This document shows positions 1 through 11,046 of a DNA stretch of 64,000 nt, piece after piece. Position 1 is the first letter of the stretch. The number at the start of each line of letters is the position of its first letter. The notes beneath the pieces are model-generated. The model had not been told where the DNA came from and did not search any database. It saw only the letters and a program-made list of their open reading frames with translations. Both the position numbers and the translations under genes were made by a program. The DNA is from Desmodus rotundus (taxonomy: Eukaryota; Chordata; Mammalia; Chiroptera; Phyllostomidae). The stretch is taken from the NCBI RefSeq assembly GCF_022682495.2, contig NC_071396.1, positions 25,603,735 through 25,667,734 of the forward strand, given 5' to 3'.

Positions 1-195
1 TTCTATTTTCTCCACAGGGCGATGCAGTAAATAATTCAGTAATAATCTGTTTTGTAAAGTGTTAGGCATCCACTTCTCAGCCCTCGTCTCCCTGGCTCCT
101 TCTGAGTGGTTAAAACCAGTCTCTGCTGCACGCACACACACACGCACACGCAGGATCACTTCCCGAATGAATGAGATGGTTCTGAGTTCTTTCTC
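1..195. other. unassigned DNA with short (CA)n
   Basis: No gene or repeat family is recognised here. A short imperfect CA microsatellite lies at about 130-152. The last 15 bases (181-195) are the left target-site duplication of the SINE that follows. Confidence 0.5.
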
Positions 196-394
196 TTTTT
201 TTTTAAAGATGTTATTGATTTATTTTTAGAGAAAGAAAGGAAGAGAAACATCAGTGTGTGGTTGCCTCTCACGTGCCCCCTACTGGGGACTCAGCCCACA
301 ACCCAGGCTTGTGCCCTGACCAGGAATCAAACTGGCAACCCTTTGGTTCACAGGCTGACACTAAATCCACTGAGCTGCACCAGCCAGATGCAGG
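196..394 (-). mobile_element. VES SINE (type A)
   Basis: Read on the minus strand, this is a full-length type A SINE with a T-rich block at the left (the reverse of the AAATCTT tail), GGAGAGAAACATCA-like CT tract, the CCCCCTACTGGGG block and a tRNA-like head ending CCAGCCAG. It is bounded by a 15-base duplication with one mismatch, TCTGAGTTCTTTCTC at 181-195 and TCTGAGTTATTTCTC at 395-409. The B box is degenerate (AGTTTGATTCC). Confidence 0.9.
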
Positions 395-409
395 TCTGAG
401 TTATTTCTC

Positions 410-907
410 TTCCTTTGAGGTCCAAGTCTTGGGTTATTTTTCTTTGACCCAAGTTCCTTGTCCCACATTGGGCGCACCCCATCAGGACGATCTTCTAGAT
501 TCCTGTAGCCCAGAGCAGGTCCCTACTGCATGCACAAACTCTGTTGCTCCTTGAGCTGAAAGCAAAAATAGGCCTTAAAAATCTTTACTTTGGTGGCCCG
601 TTTCTCTGGGTTGCATGTGGAACTTGGGTAAGGTTTTGGTGCAAGATGCAATCATAGCTGTCCCTTGGTGAAAAGAAATGACCCCAACTCAGAGACGGTC
701 CTATGCCTCTGGGTGTCTTGCTGCCACCCATTCTCAATGCCTCTCATGGTTACTGTGTCCCCGGCCAAGTTGCCTGAACTTGAATTTCTGGCAAGTTTTG
801 AAGACCCTGAACATAAGAGAATAATCTTTGTCTTGGAAGCTGGGTCTTTCTTTGCACTTGCCCATTACAAATGTCTTGTGACTACTCTTTATGACACGAC
901 CTAATGT
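410..907. other. unassigned DNA
   Basis: There is no recognisable repeat, exon or RNA gene. The open frame at 665-904 has no family resemblance and no splice or promoter context. Confidence 0.4.
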
Positions 908-1330
908 TTTTAATTGAATATATTGGGGTGATATTCATTAATAAAATTATATAGATTTCAGCTGTACGATTCTGTATCTGTATATTGGATTGTGTGTTCA
1001 CCACCCCAAGTCAAGTCTTCTTCCATCACCATTTGTCCCCCTCTTTACACTCTTCTTCCTCCCCCACCCCCTTCCCTCTGGTCATCGCCACGCTGTTGTC
1101 TGTGTCGGGAAGTCTTTGTTTTCTTCCTTTGCTTAACCCCTTCCCCTTCTCACCTGGCTCCCAGCCCTCTCCCCTCTGACAGCCGCCAGTCTGTTCTCTG
1201 TGTCTGTGAGTCTGTTTCTATTTTGTCCACTAGTGTACTCTGTTCATCAGATTCCACCTATGAGTCAAATCATACGGTACTTGTCTTTCTCCGCCTGGCT
1301 TATTTCACTTCCACGGTCAGCCCTAATTCT
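908..1330 (-). mobile_element. LINE-1 3' end fragment
   Basis: The interval starts with TTGAATATATTGGGGTGA and continues through GTGTGTTCACCACCCCAAGT, TCTGTGAGTCTGTTTCTATT and CGGTACTTGTCTTTCTC. This is the reverse complement of the bat L1 3' untranslated region. No ORF2 remains, so it is a 5'-truncated insertion in minus orientation. Confidence 0.85.
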
Positions 1331-1434
1331 TAGTCTGCCTGTGTCCCTCAGCGCCTTTTCCACTCAGCAGCCAGCATCATCGGTCTCCTTCACACCCAAA
1401 TGTGTGTGCCAACCTCTCCAGGATTTCCTCTGCT

Positions 1435-1530
1435 CTCTCCTAGCTGGGCGACCTTGAGTGAATTCCTCAGCTTCGCTGGGGCTCCGTTCTCTCCTCTGCA
1501 AAATGGGGTCCAGAGTTTCTGCGCAACTGG
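1435..1530 (+). mobile_element. MIR SINE fossil
   Basis: CTAGCTGGGCGACCTTGAGT followed by CTCCTCTGCAAAATGGGG matches the core of the ancient mammalian MIR (CTGTGTGACCTTGGGCAAGT, CATCTGTAAAATGGGG). It is an old fragment with no boundaries left. Confidence 0.75.
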
Positions 1531-1857
1531 CCAGCTCCCTGGAAGCAGGGATCCCTGAATGACTGATGTTCCCAGCTTAAGCCCCTCAGCAGTCCCCCCT
1601 GGTACCCACCTGAAGGTCGCCTTCTGGCTGATGCTGGGAGGTCCTGGGACACCTGTCTCACCTGCCTCCCAGCCACAGGGGCCTGTGTTCGGCCTCTTCC
1701 CTTCTGCCTTCATGCCCATCAGCAAGAGACTGTCCCTCTGCACCCGCCCCCAGTGCCTGGGTCACAGCTCTGCCCTTTGGCTGCTTCTGGGGGCTCACCA
1801 CCAGCATGCTGGATGGAGGAAACGTGGGTGGGGGGTCTCTGATGCTCCCCAGCACAT
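1531..1857. other. unassigned GC-rich DNA
   Basis: The stretch is single-copy in appearance. Open frames run on both strands because of GC content, and none resembles a known protein. Confidence 0.4.
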
Positions 1858-1940
1858 AAATGTTTCTTCTCTCTCTCCCTTTCCTCTCTCTCTAAACTAG
1901 CAATGAAAAAAAAAAAATGTCCTCGGGTGAGGATAACAAA
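1858..1940 (+). mobile_element. type B SINE tail remnant
   Basis: Only the 3' part is convincing: AAATGTTTCTTCTCTCTCTC, an A-run, and TGTCCTCGGGTGAGGATAAC. The last element is the terminal motif typical of type B copies. The upstream head is too diverged to call. Confidence 0.55.
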
Positions 1941-2519
1941 AACCAAAAGGACAGAACTATTTGTTTTTACAGGGAGGTGGAAAATTTTCTTTTTCCAAGT
2001 GGTGAAATGAAACACCCTCCACAGACAGGCCGCTGGGGTTTTGGCAATGCCTAATGTAACTAAGCAAAGCCACTATTCACTACACTTTCAAAAATGAAAA
2101 TGAAATTGTGCTGATCGGACACAAAGCAAGCCTTTATTTTCCTGACACAGCTATTTCTCGGGACAATACAAAAGTGTTTGCCTTCCCGTATTGTTCGGCT
2201 ATTGTTTGGCTTTTGAAAAGGGGCAGTGATCGTTGATGAAAACCTCCCAGAGCTCGGAGTTAGCAGACTCAAGTTTTGAAAACAATCTTAACTAGAAAGC
2301 GAGCAGCAGTTTTGACCCAAGGACGCTGAAGCCTCTGTTCAGGATAAGTTCAAGGTCCTGGTCTGTTATGTCCCATGGGAAGGGCTGTGAAAAATCAAGT
2401 TCATCTGTGAACCGAAAGAGGTCCAAGTCCTAGGGCGGGTGAGGTGCTCCACTCACAGGCTGAATGGAGCCCGATGGGCGATTTCTTGCACAAGAGCGCC
2501 TCCTCAAATAGACATATCG
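1941..2519. other. unassigned DNA
   Basis: No repeat family or coding potential is seen. Confidence 0.4.
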
Positions 2520-2687
2520 GCCCTGGCTGGTGTGGCTCAGTGGATTGAGCACAGGCCTGTGAACCACAGGGTCGCCGGTTCAATTCCCAGTCAGGGCACA
2601 TGCCTGGGTTGCAGGCCAGGTCCCCAGTAGGAGGCATGTGAGAGGCAACCACACATGGATGTTTCTCTCCCTCTCCTTCTCTCTGAC
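2520..2687 (+). mobile_element. VES SINE, tail missing
   Basis: Head, A box (TGGCTCAGTGG) and B box (GGTTCAATTCC) are present. The CTCF-like core is mutated (CCAGTAGGAGGC). The copy stops in the CT-rich stretch and lacks the A-rich tail. Confidence 0.9.
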
Positions 2688-2802
2688 CCATCAGGGTGTC
2701 TGTCTGCCCATTGGTGGTTGGGTTTTCTGTGGAAACCCAAACTCATATACGTCACAGAGTGAGAAGGAAGAATAATACAAGGTCAAGAGTTTGCACCTGA
2801 GT

Positions 2803-2973
2803 CCAGGCTGGGTGGCTCTGTTAGTTGGAGCATTGTCCTGTGCACCAGAAGGTTTCGATCCCCAGTTGAGGCCCAAATGGGAGGCAGCCAATCGATGTCT
2901 CTCCCCGCCCCCACACCTCTCTCTCAAATCACTAAATATATTCTCAGATGAGGAAGGGGCGGGGGGGAAAGTG
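2803..2973 (+). mobile_element. type B SINE with target-site duplication
   Basis: The head CCAGGCTGGGTGGCTCTGTT and the tail AATATATTCTCAGATGAGG mark a type B copy. TGCACCTGAGT occurs on both sides (2792-2802 and 2974-2984) as an 11-base perfect target-site duplication. Confidence 0.85.
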
Positions 2974-3207
2974 TGCACCTGAGTGGAAGCTGGGCTTCTC
3001 TGGTTTGCACTTGTTTCTCCTTTGTCTCCTTTGGCTCCCAGAGAAAAGAATACTTCTCCCTCCTTAAGAATACAAAATGCAGGGTCCTTGTCTGTCGCAT
3101 CACAAGCAAAACCGTTTTGCTTGAGAGAGAGTGACTAAACACGACTCATGACCTAATAAGGAATATATGTCAAGCCTCTTCCCTGGTGCCTGATACAGAG
3201 CCCCTGC

Positions 3208-3382
3208 CAGGGGCGTCCACCCCTCGGCCCAGCGGCCCAGGATGGCTGTGAATGCACCCCAAAACAAAATTGTAAGTTTACTTAAAACATTGTGAGATTT
3301 TTTTTTTGTGATGACGTGTTGCAATGTATTTAATGTGTGGCCCAAGACAACTTTTCTTCTTCCAAAAGGTTGGACACCCCTG
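3208..3382 (-). mobile_element. short non-autonomous hAT-type DNA transposon, both ends present
   Basis: The 175-bp unit begins CAGGGGCGTCCACCC and ends GGTTGGACACCCCTG, giving near-perfect terminal inverted repeats of about 15 bases. The interior (GGCCCAGGATGGCTGTGAAT, CTTAAAACATTGTGAGATTT, GTGTGGCCCAAGACAACTTT) resembles MER30-like non-autonomous hAT elements of mammals, here in reverse orientation. There is no coding capacity, so it would have needed a transposase in trans. The eight bases on each side (GCCCCTGC and TGAGTGAA) do not match as a duplication, so flank decay or rearrangement is likely. Confidence 0.75.
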
Positions 3383-4975
3383 TGAGTGAACCCCTTATAG
3401 TTTCCCGCATCATGGGACAGCAATGCCTTACAAAGAGCTCCTAAATCCCTTGGAATGTTCTGGGTGATAAGAGTGGCTTCTATTCTAATGGGGGGGACCC
3501 TTGTGGGCTCCCAGAGGGCTTCGGGGTGGGGGCTGGTCACCAGAGAGACCGAGCCATGAGGAGAAGTTCGCAGTTTTCATCTTCCACCCCCACTCTTTGG
3601 AAAGGGGACAGGAAGAGATTGATTTGCAATGGGTCGTTCCTACGTGGTGAAGGCTCCATGAATGTCCCTAAACTACAGCGTGTCGGGGTGCTCGAGTTGG
3701 GGGCGCTGGGGTGGGTGAGCACACCCATGTGCTGGGAGGGGGCACACCTCAACTCCAGGGGAGCAGAAGACCCAGTACTAAAGACCCTCCAGGACGTCAC
3801 TCATGTGACGGTCCATTCGTGCCCTTTATAATATCCGTCATAATAAACCAGCAAACACAAGGAAAAGTCTCCCTGAGTTTTGTGAGCTGTGATGTTACCG
3901 GACAGGGGCCCCACCCTGAGCAGGGCCGCTTGGGGCCAGCTGTAGCGAGTGGGTTTTTGACTTTGTATGGGAAAGATTTCACAACACAGGTCCAAGCGAC
4001 TGTGAGGGGCCATTTATTAAAGCTGGGGACAGTGAAGCAAGGAAGAGCTTAGCGTAGAAGGAGCAACAGGAGAGCCCAGCCTGGGCTGCCTTGGCTCACT
4101 GGAAAGCCAGAGAAGAGGGGGCCTTGGGGACAGGTTCAGGGATCAGCCTGGGACAAGCTGCCATTGCCCACTGCCTTAGAGTTTAAGAGACTGGTGCCTG
4201 TGAGGAAAGAAGGGGGCAGGAGAGGGGGGAGGGGTTGGGGACTGCTCCCCAGAGGGAAAACGCTGGAGTTGGGCCCTTTGTCTTTAATTTTTCTCTCTCT
4301 TGCAGGCAGGAATCTTAGGGGCGGTCTCAGGGGACAGTTTCAGAAGAACATTCATCAGTCCCCAGGTGTGTCCCTGAGGGTCCTGGTTCCCACTGATTGG
4401 TCAGGGACAGAGCAGGTCTTTTCGTCCTTGCAGTTGGTTCTGACTGCTGCCCACCTGGTTTTGCTGCTTTTCTGGGCCTGGGACTGAAGTGTGACTCAGG
4501 CTTAGATGTCATCTCCAGGCAGGTGACCTTTGGCAGCTGGCTGTAAGTTGCTCGGCCAGTTTGTTCAGCTCCCTGTCTCAGTTTCCCCGTTCCACTTGCC
4601 AGGAAATTTTCCTAGCTCCTCACCATCCTGTCTCATTATAACAAATGATCAAACCCAGGGAGGGGGTGGCGGAAATCTTCAATTTACAGCCAGTGGATTA
4701 GAAGCACAGATGGCATCCTGAGCTTTGTAACTGCCATCTGAAAACTGACTACGTTCTGGGAGGCCGAGCCCTAGACCTGTGGAGTCGGCACTAATGCCTC
4801 GTCGTAAATCAGGGTCAGCACGGAATTACAGGACCCAAAGCTGGAGTCTACAGAATTGGTGAGTTGGCTAGTGTGGGAAAACCCCCCCACACACACACAC
4901 ACACATTTGGTGTCAGATGGGTGGTGAGTGAAGAAAACAAGTTTTTTCCTACAACTCTAACGAATCAGGCAAAAG
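3383..4975. other. unassigned GC-rich DNA
   Basis: No gene or repeat family is recognised across this 1.6 kb. A (CA)n microsatellite lies at about 4885-4906. Open frames such as 3526-3831 and 4164-4487 have no domain and low-complexity composition. Confidence 0.4.
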
Positions 4976-5344
4976 TGAAACACTGTCATTTGCGACGGGT
5001 GGAAGGAGCTTGAGAATACCGTGCTAAGCGAAACAAGTCAGACAGAGAAAGTTAAGAATCATATGATTTCCCTCAGAAGTGGGATATAGAACTGAAAGCA
5101 GCAATGCATGAACAAAGAAGAAAAACAAACAAAAACTCGTAGACACAGACAACAGTAGGGTGGTGACCAGAGGCAAGCCGGGGAGGGGACAGTAAAAGGT
5201 AAATATGGTAAATAAGGTGATGGAAGAAGATTTGACTTTGGCTAGCAGGCACACCACGCAATGTACAGATCGTGGAATCATAGAATTATACATTTGAAAA
5301 CTATATACTTTTATTAACCAACGTCACCCCAATACATTAAATTT
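4976..5344 (+). mobile_element. LINE-1 extreme ORF2 end and 3' UTR
   Basis: The text TCATTTGCGACGGGTGGAAG and GTGCTAAGCGAAACAAGTCA corresponds to the last codons of L1 ORF2. It is followed by the bat-type 3' UTR ending ATTAACCAACGTCACCCCAA. The copy is 5'-truncated, plus orientation and decayed. Confidence 0.85.
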
Positions 5345-7160
5345 TCAGAAAAAGTTATGGGCAAAAAATTAAGCAAAGAAGCATAAAAGCTGGGCTCTCC
5401 TGATATCACACAACCTCAGATTTTCCTCTGACATAGGAAACAGAAGTGATCGTTTTTCCAGAAATAACCTTCTCTCTGAAAGAAGCCATCGCCACATTGC
5501 TGGAGCAAGGCAGGCATTCACGGTGACTTCGTGTCTAGAATTTCTTTCACAGTTGTCGTTACCACCTTTGGAAATAGACGGCTTTGTGTTACTCAGCTGT
5601 TCCGACTTGGCGCTTGATTTAGTCCAGATGGTGGCTGGGGGCGGGACCTCGGCCCCGATCCAGGGACGTCTGTCTCAGCCCTTCTGACAAACCCCGGGGG
5701 CCACTGGAGACTTCAAAGGTGCTGATTTTTCTTCGATACAGCACCTTTGTGTCCACACTACATGACTGAGTGTTGTTGTTGTTGTTGTTTGAATTGAACC
5801 TTCCCGGGGAAAATAAAACACAACAGACTAAAATCTTCAAGAAAATACTATGGTTTTTACTGACACGAAATTGCAAAGCAGGCTTATCATATTTATTCCT
5901 GTCGGTTCACAATTCTTCATTTCACACTTGGAGCAACAGAGGGCAGAGGTCACTTAAGTCTTATAATTACAATCTCTGCCAGGTTAAAAAAAAATCTAGA
6001 TCATTGCAAAGTTTAGTCATTGATATAAGTAGCCAACTGATGTACAGATTCCGGCACAAATAATACCTGCTTTGAGTGTGGTAGGTAGGGTCATAATAAG
6101 GCTGTACTAATTTATAGTTTTAATTCGAACATTGCACCCAAAATGCCCTACGGCATGCTTGAGTGTGATATTATTATGTTACAGAATGACGTGCTTATGA
6201 TTTTGTAATAAAAGCGTTTGTAATAAAAGGGGGGGGGGGGCGTTATTTGTGCCCAATCCTGTATTACCTACTGTAAACGATGGTGCCGGTTTTGTGGATT
6301 TATGTGGATGTACAAATAATAGCTTAAGTAAGATTCGTAAAACATGGTCTTAAAAAATGGACGTCAGGTTGCTGGGACCTGAGACAGTCTAAAGCCATTT
6401 GGGCCAAGACACATAGTGACCCTTTTAACCTTCTTAGTCAAAGGAAAGACGGTGAATGCTACTGTTCTGTTATTCACTTGATGTTCTATTTCCTATGTTC
6501 CCAAATACGAGGTTTCCCCTTCCAGCATCCATTTGGTCTGTTTAACGGTATTTGCCTCTTACTCTCTCAGTGGGAGAACAGAGGGAGGGTGGGAGCCATG
6601 TCCACGTCTCCAGGGTCCTGGCCACCTGCTCTGCCTAGGCCACAGCTGGCATTTCCCAACCTCATCACCAGAGGGACTGACTGCATTTTTGCCAACACAC
6701 GAGTGACTTCATGCCTACCTATCGCGTCTCTGCCACCGCGGACCCTGTGAGCGCCGTGCCACGGGCTGCCGCCCTTGAACCCCTAGCTCCCAGCCCGGCG
6801 TGTGGAGCGGCGCAAGTACATAGGTGGGTTTGAAAGCCAGCAACATGGCATCTTTGTGACTCTTCTCTGTCACATCCCCCTGATGAGCAGGGCGGGGGAG
6901 GGGGGTTGGAATTCTCTTAAGAACTCCTATGATTAGATGGGGTGCCCCGGGTGATCTCCCCATCTTACGATCTTTAACTTCATCACGTCTCCACAGCGCC
7001 TTTGCCCTGGAAGGTAACACAGGCTCAGGCTGCAGGTGTTAGCGCGCGAACACCTCTGCGGAGGGCCTGATTGGGCTGACCCCAATTTTCTTTCTCCTGG
7101 GCCCCGTGGTGCGCGATGCCGCACACCCGTCCCTATGACAGCTGCTTGCCTCTCAGAGTG
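5345..7160. other. unassigned DNA with small simple repeats
   Basis: A (TTG)n tract lies at about 5771-5790. A 15-base unit TTTGTAATAAAAGSG is repeated twice at 6202-6231 and runs into 12 consecutive G at 6229-6240. No gene or interspersed repeat is recognised. Confidence 0.4.
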
Positions 7161-7345
7161 CTGTCTGGTGGCTCAGGGTGGGGGGGGGGGATCGCTTGGC
7201 CCCACTTGCGCAGCTTTGGAGGACAGACACCGCGTGGCGGGTTCAACCCCTAGTCCCTCTCAAGAAAGAGGCAACCGATCCTTGTTTCTGTCCCTCTCTT
7301 TCTCCCTCCTTTCCCCTCCCTCTAAAATCAATAAAAGGAAAACAA
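7161..7345 (+). mobile_element. decayed type B SINE
   Basis: The head is reduced to TGTCTGGTGGCTCAG, followed by a G-run. The second half keeps GGGTTCAACCCCTAGTCCCT, GAGGCAACCGATC, a CT tract and TAAAATCAATAAAAGG. Confidence 0.65.
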
Positions 7346-7689
7346 TTAAAAAAGGGAGAGAGAGAGAGACAGCCTCTGGGTCTTTAACTCAACCTTTGCG
7401 TTCCTTCTTCCTTGATTTAAAACTCTTGTCTTCCTTTTTGGTACATTGTTCTCCCTTCGATTGTGATTATCCAGCAGAGGCAATTTATTTAATTTCCTTA
7501 ATTACAAAAGCACGCCTCCCAGATTTTAATAACCTTTAGAAAGCAGATGTGTCCTGTAAAAATAATATGCCACAGGCCTGCGTATCCCACTGAAGTGCAG
7601 TTCAGTGCGTCCTGAGATTTACACTTCTGTACAAACCACAGCGTATCACCTTGCAGTGCAATAACTGCGTGGTTTTTCTCTGACGCTTT

Positions 7690-8090
7690 ATTATTCCATT
7701 TATTAAAGAAAAAGGTACCGAATGTACCGGGTGAGCCGTTGCAGGCTTTTGTTTAATTGCAGCTCTGCAAAGACGCGGTTGCATATTCATAACCGCTGGC
7801 GACACGGTGCCAAGTGCCGAGACAATTACTCAGTGAGTTCTCTGCGTGACACTTCAGGGGGAATTGATAAAAGTGCTGAAGCCGGGTTCTATTTTAAGAT
7901 CTTTGGCTGCTGATTGCTAGAACCGCACAAAGGGACACTGCACAGCTAGAGAAAGGCTCACGAAGCGCGGAGACAAAGCGTGTGTGATCAGTAAGAAGGC
8001 AAATTAACGCGGAGTGTGGCGCTCCCTGTATTTCTCAAATATGAACCGAATAATTGAAATCACTCTAGTTCTAGAACAAAGGCTCCATTT
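7690..8090. promoter_or_regulatory. candidate conserved non-coding element
   Basis: This single-copy stretch contains several motif-like words: TGCATATTCATAA (octamer or POU-like), GTTTAATTGCAG, AATTGATAAAAG and TTGAAATCACTC. There is no repeat or open frame of note. Calling it regulatory is inference from motif density only. Confidence 0.25.
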
Positions 8091-8129
8091 ATGTGTAAGA
8101 AGTTAAGTGTCTGTACCTCTTTTTTTTTG

Positions 8130-8467
8130 TTCTTTTTTTTAAATTTTTCAGTTACCATTGACATTTAATATTATTTTGTGTTAGTTTTGGGTGTACAGCA
8201 TAGTGATTAGACAATCATACACTTTACAGAGGGACCCCCCCCCCGATATTTCAGCACCCACCTGGCCCTATGGTTATTACAATATTATTGACTATATTTC
8301 CTGTGCTATAATTTACTTTCTCATAACAGTTCTGTAACTACCGATCTGTGCTTCTCAGTCGGTTCTCCGTATCTATGAGTCTGTGTCTGTTTTATTTATT
8401 CATTTACTTTGTTTTTAGGCTTCTACACATAGCTGAAATCATATGGTATTTGTACTTGTTTCTCTCT
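8130..8467 (-). mobile_element. old LINE-1 3' UTR fragment
   Basis: GTGTACAGCATAGTGATTAG, ATTATTGACTATATTTCCTG and ATGAGTCTGTGTCTG identify an L1M-like 3' UTR in reverse orientation. A VES SINE was later inserted into its far end at 8468. Confidence 0.75.
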
Positions 8468-8668
8468 TTTTTTTAAGATTTATTTTTAGACAGAGGAGAA
8501 GGGAGGGAGAAAGAGAGGGAGAGAAACATCAATGTGTGGTTGCCTCTCACACGCCCCCTACTGGGGACCTGGCCCGCAACCCAGGCATGTGTCCTGACTG
8601 GGAATCGAACCGGCGACCCTTTGGTTCACAGGCTGGCGCTCAATCTGCTGAGCCACACCATCCAGGGC
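8468..8668 (-). mobile_element. VES SINE nested at the L1 fragment
   Basis: This is a full-length copy with an intact B box (GGTTCGATTCC on the minus strand) and the core CCAGTAGGGGGC. TGTACTTGTT at 8451-8460 and TGTACTTATT at 8669-8678 form a 10-base duplication with one mismatch. Confidence 0.93.
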
Positions 8669-8678
8669 TGTACTTATT

Positions 8679-9229
8679 TATGATAGTTAATCTACAACCC
8701 CTACAGACCTTATCTGTTAAATAATGTAGGAAAAACAAAGTCCATCGTGTTCAAATGTTATTCCAACTATCAAAAATGAGGAGCAGCTGAGAATGACTCA
8801 CCCCCTTTTACAAAGGGAGGAACGGAGGCAGATGGGTCTAAATGTCTTCTCCAAGAAATCTCGTGTTTCTGTGTATTTCCCTGTGATTTTTCCGGGCTGC
8901 TACGGGGCAGCTCACAGAATTGCATTCTTTCTTAACCATCCTGTTTCTCTGTGAGTAAAGACGCCACCATGAAAACCATTGGCAGATAGAAGTTCAGTAC
9001 CCAACCATTTCACCAGCATCTTCTTCGTCTGTCCGTCCAAACCGTATCTAAGAGAATGGAACAAACAAAGTGATTCTGACAAGATTTTTCGAAAACACAA
9101 GCTTATCCTTTGAGTGGGAGCCGCTGTCTCCTAACTGGAAAAAACAAATGTATCTCCCAGTCTGTGGACCATCTCTTCACATTCTTTACTGTGTCCTCCG
9201 ATGCATGAAATATTAAACTTCAGTGAAGT
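8679..9229. other. unassigned DNA
   Basis: No repeat or gene is recognised in this mixed-composition sequence. Confidence 0.4.
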
Positions 9230-9545
9230 CCTGTTTATTTTTTTTTCTTTTGTTCCTTGTGCTTTTGCTGTATGTGTTAGAATCCATTTGCCAAGCTCAA
9301 GGTTATAAACACTTACCCCTGTTTTCTTTTAAGAGCTTTATAAGTTTAGATCTTATATTTTGGTCAGGGATCCATTTTTTCAGCAATTTTGAATAGGATG
9401 TGAGGTGAAGGTCCAGCTTTAGTCTTTGAACATTATTAGCCAGTTTTCCCAGCGCCATTTGTGGAAAGGCTGTCCTTTCCCCTTTCAATGACCTTGGCTT
9501 TTTGATAATCAGCTGACCACAGATAGAGGGAGTTGGTGGTGTTTT
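9230..9545 (-). pseudogene. LINE-1 ORF2 C-terminal fragment
   Basis: The minus strand translates to peptides such as MALGKLANNVQRLKLDLHLT and KWIPDQNIRSKLIKLLKENR. These correspond to the region of L1 ORF2p just after the reverse-transcriptase domain (the WIPDLNIRSKTIKLLEEN-like block). It is a short inactive fragment with no promoter, catalytic domain or poly-A tail. Confidence 0.85.
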
Positions 9546-10009
9546 AAATAAAGAGAAATAAAAGAACCCAAACATTTGGGAAGCTAGCAAGTTTTGCTTT
9601 GCAATTTATTTCAGATTTGGAATAAAGATTCAGTTGGATTCATAACTACCCAGCAGTCAGTTGGAGTGTATTTTATTTACCATATTTTATGCTGTTTTTA
9701 TGCCAGGCACTTGAGTAATTCTGATAAACTGCATTACTTGTGGGGAATGCCTGCCTGCGGAAGTTTGCTAAAATTAGTATTGACTGGTAGGTATTGAATC
9801 CAGCTGCAAACTTTTCTCGCGGGATTGACATACTCACAGTGGCGGTTGAGGATTGATTGACAGGTCCAAACTTGCAATCCAACCAGCCAATGGAACTAAT
9901 TCTGAAGTTGGAGATAGTTATATCAGGGATCTGATTGCACTGGATTCAGAGGGGGGAAAAAAGTACTCATAATTAATTTTGGGTTAAGCAAGACTGAAGC
10001 CTAGTTCTT
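9546..10009. other. unassigned DNA
   Basis: Nothing recognisable is seen here. Confidence 0.4.
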
Positions 10010-10400
10010 CTTCATCTGAATGTGATTGAGGTCATCATTCCTGGACTGATACAGACATTGGAGACCCTGACCCCGTCCAGCTCTCTGCTCTACCATCCTC
10101 TGTGCCCCAAAAGGGTGAGCCATGCACCAGCCATCACATTCGCATTCCAGACAGCATGTGCGAAGATGAGACACAGGGGAATAAAGTAGGCAAAGGGTGT
10201 TGCCAGATGCCATTAAAGAGTTTTCTTGGAAGCTGCTATATGGTCTTTCCTCACACATTTCTAGCACTAAAATTTAATCACAGAGCTACCTATTGGCTAC
10301 GCCACCAAGCAAGGAAGGCTGGGAACTATAGTTTTAATCAGTGCCTTTACAGAGGTGAGTTTTATTACAAAGGATGGGCAACTATGGTGACATGCTAGAT
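10010..10400 (+). repeat. old mammalian interspersed repeat, family not named
   Basis: Words such as GTCTTTCCTCACACATTTCT, CACCAAGCAAGGAAGGCTGG and GGGAACTATAGTTTTAAT echo a widespread mammalian repeat containing GGCTGGGAAATGTAGT. A second relative lies at 38075-38390. I cannot assign the family from memory. Confidence 0.4.
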
Positions 10401-10569
10401 GCAGGCCAGTGACAAGGGGCTATGCCTGCTTCAGGCAGTAATTTTAAAACAATAATAAAATTGACTACAAGTGTGTCTGTTTTTATTACCATAAGCCAGG
10501 AAATCTAAAAAATGCCAGTCGTCAAATATTTCTCTCTGAAAACATCTTTTAGGTGTATATTATCTAAAC

Positions 10570-10792
10570 CAAGGCTTCCTAAGCTTGGTTTAATATACGA
10601 GGATACTTTCTTGGGGGAGGAGGGGGGCGAGGACAGCTATACTGTGCATTGTAGGATGTCTAGTTGTAACCACCCACTCTTCATGAGTAGACCCGCCCCC
10701 CCCAGGCTGTTGTGACATCCAAAATATGCCTAGACATTGCCAAAACTTCCGTGGGGGGCAAAGCCACACCCTGTTGAGAACCACTGGTCTAA
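10570..10792 (-). mobile_element. MER5A-like hAT-Charlie fossil
   Basis: The right end GTTGAGAACCACTG is the reverse of the CAGTGGTTCTCAAC terminus of MER5A. The interior GTGCATTGTAGGATGTCTAG and GACATTGCCAAAACTTCC also fits. It is an ancient, non-autonomous element. Confidence 0.8.
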
Positions 10793-10835
10793 ACATTTGC
10801 TACCGTTGCTGCTAAGTTGTAATATAAAACATTCA

Positions 10836-11046
10836 GCCCTGACTGGTGTGGCTCAGCGGATTGAGCACGGGCCTGCAAACCAAAGGGTCGCCAGTTCGAT
10901 TCCCAGTCAGGGCACATGCCTGGGTTGCGGGCCAGGTCCCCAGTAGGGGGCGCGTGAGAGGCAACCACCCATTGATATTTCTCTCCCTCTCTTTCTCCCT
11001 GCCCTTCCCTCTCTAAAAATAAATAAATAATATCTTTTTTTAAAAA
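10836..11046 (+). mobile_element. VES SINE
   Basis: The copy is full length with A box GGCTCAGCGG, B box AGTTCGATTCC and CT tract. Its tail is AAATAAATAAATAATATCTT. The core at 10940-10954 is CCAGTAGGGGGCGCG, which differs from the CTCF consensus at one end base. I see no clear target-site duplication. Confidence 0.93.
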
